From Dyella_B sp966430775 (GTDB lineage Bacteria > Pseudomonadota > Gammaproteobacteria > Xanthomonadales > Rhodanobacteraceae), in NCBI GenBank assembly GCA_966430775.1, contig CBJMMB010000026.1, positions 1-34,936 of the forward strand: DNA of 34,936 nt, in the 5' to 3' direction. How positions within the stretch are numbered: the first letter of the stretch is position 1; every line of letters starts with the position of its first letter. A model generated the notes under the pieces. It did no database searches, was not told the DNA's origin, and was given only the letters and a program-made list of their open reading frames with translations. A program made the translations under genes and the position numbers. Positions 31,267 to 34,936 of the stretch are shown in pieces.

Positions 31267-31631
31267 AAAACATCTACCTCTGCCTGCTTGCTTCCTCAGG
31301 CTTCAAACGTTCCATATGGTCATTCCGGCGAAGGCCGGAATCCATGCTCCGCGCTGGCGAATAGATTCCTCGCTCCTCAAAGCCGAGCACATCCCTGTGC
31401 TCTCCCCGCGTGCTGGCCTTCGTCGGAATGACGATGAGGCGAGATTTCGCATCAGGTGATTGAGATACTCGACAGGTATTGAACAAGCCGCGATCAACAC
31501 GCGAGAACAACGACTTACGCGACTTCTTCTCGTTCTCCCCATCCCGAAAGTAGCCCCACGTCCTCCGCAGAGAGTGCAACCGGCCTGCTTCCGGCGCATG
31601 ATGTGCCGACGCACGGACGAACCGACACTGC
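31267..31631. other. Intergenic stretch holding a repeat and the leader of the GGDEF-EAL gene
   Basis: The first part contains the GTCATTCCGG-type repeat (31319-31432). The remaining 200 bases before the ATG at 31632 show no sigma-54 or sigma-28 site that I can recognise and no convincing gene; short minus-strand frames here have no family features. Confidence 0.5.
31319..31432. repeat. GTCATTCCGG inverted repeat, diverged right arm
   Basis: The left arm GTCATTCCGGCGAAGGCCGG with AATCCATGC is faced by GGCCTTCGTCGGAATGAC at the right, about 75 bases later. The interior is longer than in the MITE-borne copies. Like those copies, the right arm is followed by GATGAGG/GGTGAGG-type sequence. Confidence 0.72.
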
Positions 31632-34121
31632 ATGCCCAAGCTGACGCACCCCGTCGAAGGCGATCCGCTGGCTCCCGAAGCCGGAAGGGATCTGCTCGCA
31701 CACGTTGTGCAGAGCGTGCCCGCGCTCATTACCTATGTCGACCTCAACGAACGGTTCCTGTTCGCCAACGAGGCCCATCGTCGCTGGTTCGACATCGAGC
31801 CTAGTCAGATCATGGGCCGGCTGGTGAGCGAAGTGCTCGATCCGGAAAGCTACCTGCGCGTGCGCGCCGCCCTGCTGCAGGCATTGGGCGGGCATGCGTC
31901 CAGTTATGAAGGCCAGCTGTTCAACCGTCCGCAGCATCGCTACGTGCACGGCAGCTTCACGCCCGATCGCGACGAGGAAGGACGCTTGCGCGGCGTGCTC
32001 ACCGTGTTCACCGACATCACCGAGCGCCACGCGCTGGAAGAACAACTGCGCGAAAGCGAACAGCGTTTTTCGCTGGCGTTCCAGCACGCCGCCGTGGGCA
32101 TGGCGATGGTGCTGCCGGACGGCCGCTACCAGCGCGTGAACGCCGCGCTGTGCAACATGCTGGGCTATACCGAAGCGCAGATGCGCAGCATGAACTGGCG
32201 CGACGTCACGCATCCGGACGATCTGCCGCTGAGCGAAGCGTTGTCCGCGCAGATCCTCAACGGCCGGCGCGAGGCGTTCCAGACCGAGAAGCGCTACATC
32301 CATCGCGATGGCCATTTCGTGCACGTGCAGCTGTCGGTGTCGCAGGTGCGCAGCGAGAACGGGCAGCTCAATTACCTGGTGAGCCAGGTGCAGGACATCA
32401 CCAAGCGCAAGCACTACGAGGAAGCGCTGTTCCGCGAACGGCAGCTGGCCGAAGTCACGCTCAATTCGATCGGCGACGCGGTGATCACCACCGACATCGC
32501 GCTCAACATCACCTCGCTCAACCCGATCGCCGAGGCGATGACCGGCTGGTCCAACGCCGATGCGAAGGGCTGCGCGCTGGACGACGTGTTCCGCCTGCGC
32601 GACATCGGCAACCGCCAGTTGCTGGACAACCCGCTGCGCCAGGCCATGCGCCGCAACGCCATCGTGGATTTCAGCGGGCGCGCGATCCTGCTGCATCGGA
32701 ATGGCTTCGAAACGCCGATCGAAACCTCGGCGGCCTTGATCCACGATCACACCGGCAGCGTGACCGGCGGCGTGCTGGTATGCCACGACATCAGCGAAAA
32801 TCGCACGCTGGCGCTGAAAATGATCCAGCTGGCCCAGCACGACACGCTGACCGGCCTGCCCAACCGCAGCCTTTTGTACGCGCGCATCGAACAGGCCACT
32901 ACCATGGCCACGCAGCGCCATCGCCAATGCGCGGTGCTGTATATCGACCTCGACCACTTCCGCCGCATCAACGATACGCTCGGCCATGGCGTGGGCGACC
33001 AGGTGCTGCAGGCGGTGGCGCAGCAGATTCGTAGCGTGTTGCGCGACAGCGAAGACATGGCCTTCCGTTACAACGGCGATGAATTCGTGGTGCTGCTGCC
33101 GCGCGTGGACGATGCCGACGAAGCGGCCAGCTTCGCGCGCAAGCTGCTCGATGCCATCGCGCTGACCCAGGTGCCGCATACGCCGCCGCTGGACATCCGC
33201 GCCAGCATCGGCATCAGCCTGTTTCCGCGCGACGGCATCGAACCAGACGCGCTGGTGCGCACCGCCGACGCCGCGATGTACGAAGTGAAGACGCAAGGCC
33301 GCCACGGCTATTGCTTCTATGCGCCGGAAATGAGCCAGCGCTCCGCCGCCAGCCAGCGCATCGAGAACGTGCTGCGCCACGCGCTGGCGCACAACGAACT
33401 GACGCTGCACTACCAACCGAAAGTGGACGCCAAGCACGGCCACATCGTCGGTGCGGAAGCGCTGCTACGGCTGTACGTGAACGGTGAGGAAGTGTTTACC
33501 CCCGACCAGTTCATTCCGGTGGCCGAAGACACCGGCCTGATCGTGTCCATCGGCACCTGGGCGCTGCGCGAGGCCTGCCTGCAGGCGCGCACCTGGCAGC
33601 GCGAAGGCCTGCCGATGTCGATCTCGGTGAACGTGTCGCCGCTGCAATTCCAATACGCCGGTTTCTACGAGCGGCTGGACAGCATCCTCAACGAGACCGG
33701 CCTCGACCCGGGCCTGCTCGAACTCGAACTGACCGAACGCACCATGATGAGCGGCGGCGACGGCACCATCCGCCTATTGCGGCGCATTCGCCAGCGCGGC
33801 GTGCGCCTGTCGCTGGACGATTTCGGCACCGGCTACAACAGCCTTTCCTACCTTAAGCATTTCCCGGTCGATGCCTTGAAGATCGACCGCGCGTTCGTGC
33901 GCGACATCACGCAGGATGCGGAAACCGCCGCGATCACCAGCGCGATCATCGCGATGGCCCGCAGCCTCAACAAGGACGTGATCGCCGAAGGTGTGGAGAC
34001 GGAAGTGCAAAGCCGCTTCCTGCGCGAAGCGGGCTGCTCGCACATGCAGGGCTTTCTGTTCGGCGCGCCGATGAGGCCGGAAAAATTCGAAGAACGCCTG
34101 GCCATCCGCCAACTGACGTAG
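31632..34121 (+). CDS. PAS-PAS-PAS-GGDEF-EAL cyclic-di-GMP signalling protein
   Basis: This 829-residue cytoplasmic protein has three PAS domains (about 20-140, 145-265, 270-390), a GGDEF domain (about 400-565) and an EAL domain (about 575-825). The cyclase signature is NGDEF (481-485, in AFRYNGDEFVVLL) instead of GGDEF, so activity is doubtful and a GTP-binding regulatory role is possible. The EAL domain looks complete: EALLRLY with E609, ELTERTMM, DDFGTGYNSLSYLKHF, ALKIDRAFV and KDVIAEGVET. It therefore probably hydrolyses c-di-GMP in response to PAS-sensed signals. The TAG stop is part of a REPIN head. Its place near flagellar genes suits a motility role, by inference. Confidence 0.92.
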   Translation: MPKLTHPVEGDPLAPEAGRDLLAHVVQSVPALITYVDLNERFLFANEAHRRWFDIEPSQIMGRLVSEVLDPESYLRVRAALLQALGGHASSYEGQLFNRPQHRYVHGSFTPDRDEEGRLRGVLTVFTDITERHALEEQLRESEQRFSLAFQHAAVGMAMVLPDGRYQRVNAALCNMLGYTEAQMRSMNWRDVTHPDDLPLSEALSAQILNGRREAFQTEKRYIHRDGHFVHVQLSVSQVRSENGQLNYLVSQVQDITKRKHYEEALFRERQLAEVTLNSIGDAVITTDIALNITSLNPIAEAMTGWSNADAKGCALDDVFRLRDIGNRQLLDNPLRQAMRRNAIVDFSGRAILLHRNGFETPIETSAALIHDHTGSVTGGVLVCHDISENRTLALKMIQLAQHDTLTGLPNRSLLYARIEQATTMATQRHRQCAVLYIDLDHFRRINDTLGHGVGDQVLQAVAQQIRSVLRDSEDMAFRYNGDEFVVLLPRVDDADEAASFARKLLDAIALTQVPHTPPLDIRASIGISLFPRDGIEPDALVRTADAAMYEVKTQGRHGYCFYAPEMSQRSAASQRIENVLRHALAHNELTLHYQPKVDAKHGHIVGAEALLRLYVNGEEVFTPDQFIPVAEDTGLIVSIGTWALREACLQARTWQREGLPMSISVNVSPLQFQYAGFYERLDSILNETGLDPGLLELELTERTMMSGGDGTIRLLRRIRQRGVRLSLDDFGTGYNSLSYLKHFPVDALKIDRAFVRDITQDAETAAITSAIIAMARSLNKDVIAEGVETEVQSRFLREAGCSHMQGFLFGAPMRPEKFEERLAIRQLT

Positions 34122-34177
34122 GTTGGGGTGCAAACCCCAACGTTGTTGAGTGACATGGCGATGTTGGGGTTTGCACC

Positions 34178-34421
34178 CTGAAATGTCCCCGCATTTTTGG
34201 CCTGATATGTTGAGCGGAATGAGCAAGTTAGCTGGCCTGTGCCCGAATGCTCATATTTCCTCACCGTCATTCCGGCGAAGGCCGGAATCTATCGCCAGCA
34301 CGAAGCATAGATTCCGGCCTTCGCCGGAATGACGTTTTGGCCTATTTTTAGCGGCTCGTAGCATGAAGGCCTTCGTTTTTTCGGAGAAAAAGCGCAGAGC
34401 AAAAATGCGGGGATGTATCAG
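34178..34421. mobile_element. MITE-like element, copy 2 (about 244 bp)
   Basis: It starts CTGAAATGTCCCCGCATTTT and ends AATGCGGGGATGTATCAG. GGTTTGCACC stands on both sides (34168-34177 and 34422-34431), consistent with a target duplication of 6-10 bp. The interior (34266-34333) is the GTCATTCCGG palindrome. It reads as the near-exact reverse complement of copy 1 at 7716-7958. Confidence 0.75.
34266..34333. repeat. GTCATTCCGG inverted repeat inside MITE copy 2
   Basis: The arms match those at 7804-7870, with only the short central loop differing (CGCCAGCACGAAGC against the corresponding loop of copy 1 in opposite sense). It shows that the palindrome is an integral part of the larger element and not a separate chance insertion. 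Confidence 0.8.
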
Positions 34422-34436
34422 GGTTTGCACCCCAAC

Positions 34437-34936
34437 CTACGTGCGGAACACCCGACGCAATTCCTGCTGCGCACGATCCACCAGCACATCCGGCAATCGA
34501 TCCACGCGCTGCGGCGCCGGCGGTGTGGCGCGGTCGATCACGTGGTTGTCCGCCAGCATCTGGATCATCGCCAGGTGATCGGCCGCCAGCAGCGCATTGC
34601 CCAGTTCGGTCACCGGCGCCTTCGCGCGCGCATCCAGCCGTTCGCGCAGCGCCTGGATCACGTTGGGCGGCAATTCCCAATGCTTGGCCGCACGCAGAGT
34701 GAGATGGTTGGCCAGATGGATGTAGCCGATAAGAAAGGAACGGCTGAACACGCCCAGCGTCGGCGGCGCTTCCTGATCGAGCACGCGGATCATCGCGCCC
34801 ACACCGGCGTTGCACACCACGCCGGCCAGGTACGCCTCGAACGGATCGCCCTGCCCGCGCGCCAGATACATGCTGGCGTGTGCGCAGCGTTCGGCGTGAT
34901 CCCACAGGCGCTGGCCGGCGGCATGGCCGAGCATGC
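34437..34936 (-). CDS. HDOD-like protein, N-terminal part outside the window
   Basis: Only the last 165 or so residues are visible. GQRLWDHAERCAHASMYLAR, AYLAGVVCNAGVGAMIRVLD and LAAKHWELPPNVIQAL-like sequence correspond to the second half of an HDOD domain (modified HD hydrolase fold used in signalling). In the EAL-HDOD protein at 26748 the comparable region is LRTALIRAHMCEKLA...FMAGLLSLLDTLL. The frame is open through the right edge, so the true start is not in view. The TAG stop is contributed by the REPIN at 34118-34440. Confidence 0.72.
   Translation of the reverse strand, partial: MLGHAAGQRLWDHAERCAHASMYLARGQGDPFEAYLAGVVCNAGVGAMIRVLDQEAPPTLGVFSRSFLIGYIHLANHLTLRAAKHWELPPNVIQALRERLDARAKAPVTELGNALLAADHLAMIQMLADNHVIDRATPPAPQRVDRLPDVLVDRAQQELRRVFRT

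Larger units (their letters stand above)
34118..34440. repeat. GTAG-type REPIN interrupted by MITE copy 2; supplies stops to both convergent genes
   Basis: The outer ends are GTAGGTTGGGGTGC at 34118 and CCCCAACCTAC at 34440. The TAG at 34119-34121 ends the GGDEF-EAL gene, and the TAG read at 34439-34437 ends the HDOD-like gene. The inner REP on the right side is split by a 244-bp element flanked by GGTTTGCACC. The whole block is an inverted copy of 7697-8015. Confidence 0.85.

Noticed and set aside
31515..33443. 642-residue minus-strand open frame
   Set aside because: It is antisense to the PAS-GGDEF-EAL gene, whose domains are unmistakable.

Overview
The window is GC-rich chromosomal DNA. 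Its core is a complete, canonically ordered flgBCDEFGHIJKL rod/hook operon, flanked by cheV, a chemoreceptor, flgA, flgM and flgN. The gene order, codon bias, sigma-54/sigma-28 flagellar promoters and dense GTAG-type palindromic repeats suggest a gammaproteobacterium of the Xanthomonadales, probably Rhodanobacteraceae (Dyella/Luteibacter/Rhodanobacter-like). That placement is inferred from sequence style, not from a search.

Layout. 1-609 is repeat DNA ending in a clear sigma-54 promoter. 610-5613 encodes a 1667-residue multimodular glycosyltransferase, probably part of flagellar glycosylation. 5774-10564 is an accessory stretch: a TlpA-like thioredoxin, an orphan AAA ATPase, a MarR-GNAT fusion, and a hipBA module behind a perfect 20-bp-arm palindrome. 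On the minus strand, 22009 down to 10608 holds flgB to flgL plus a methyltransferase, driven by a sigma-54 promoter at 22050-22065. cheV (minus, sigma-28 promoter) diverges from a soluble chemoreceptor and flgA (plus, sigma-54 promoter). flgM (sigma-28 promoter), flgN and an EAL-like/HDOD protein follow. The right part has a TonB-like protein, a FadI-type thiolase, an unrecognised 400-residue protein, a PAS-PAS-PAS-GGDEF-EAL protein and the C-terminal part of an HDOD-like protein that runs off the window.

Regulation. Structural and early genes (giant glycosyltransferase, flgB operon, chemoreceptor-flgA) carry sigma-54 sites. The later genes cheV and flgM carry sigma-28 sites. This is the usual two-tier polar-flagellum cascade, with FlgM holding back sigma-28.

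Repeats are the most unusual part. (i) A GTAG-headed REP family, mostly as inverted pairs (REPINs), supplies the TAG stop codon of four genes at two convergent junctions. (ii) A ~244-bp MITE-like element with CTGA...TCAG ends sits inside two REPINs, duplicating about 10 bp of the host REP, and itself contains a GTCATTCCGG palindrome, giving three nested layers. A third copy is cut by the left edge. (iii) A 293-bp element with 32-bp terminal inverted repeats and large internal hairpins separates flgA from flgM and supplies the flgA stop codon. (iv) Palindromic repeats lie in frame in the signal-peptide regions of both FlgA and FlgI, two functionally linked P-ring proteins. (v) A compact multi-hairpin segment fills the loop of the leftmost REPIN. 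No RAYT transposase, tRNA, rRNA or CRISPR array was seen.
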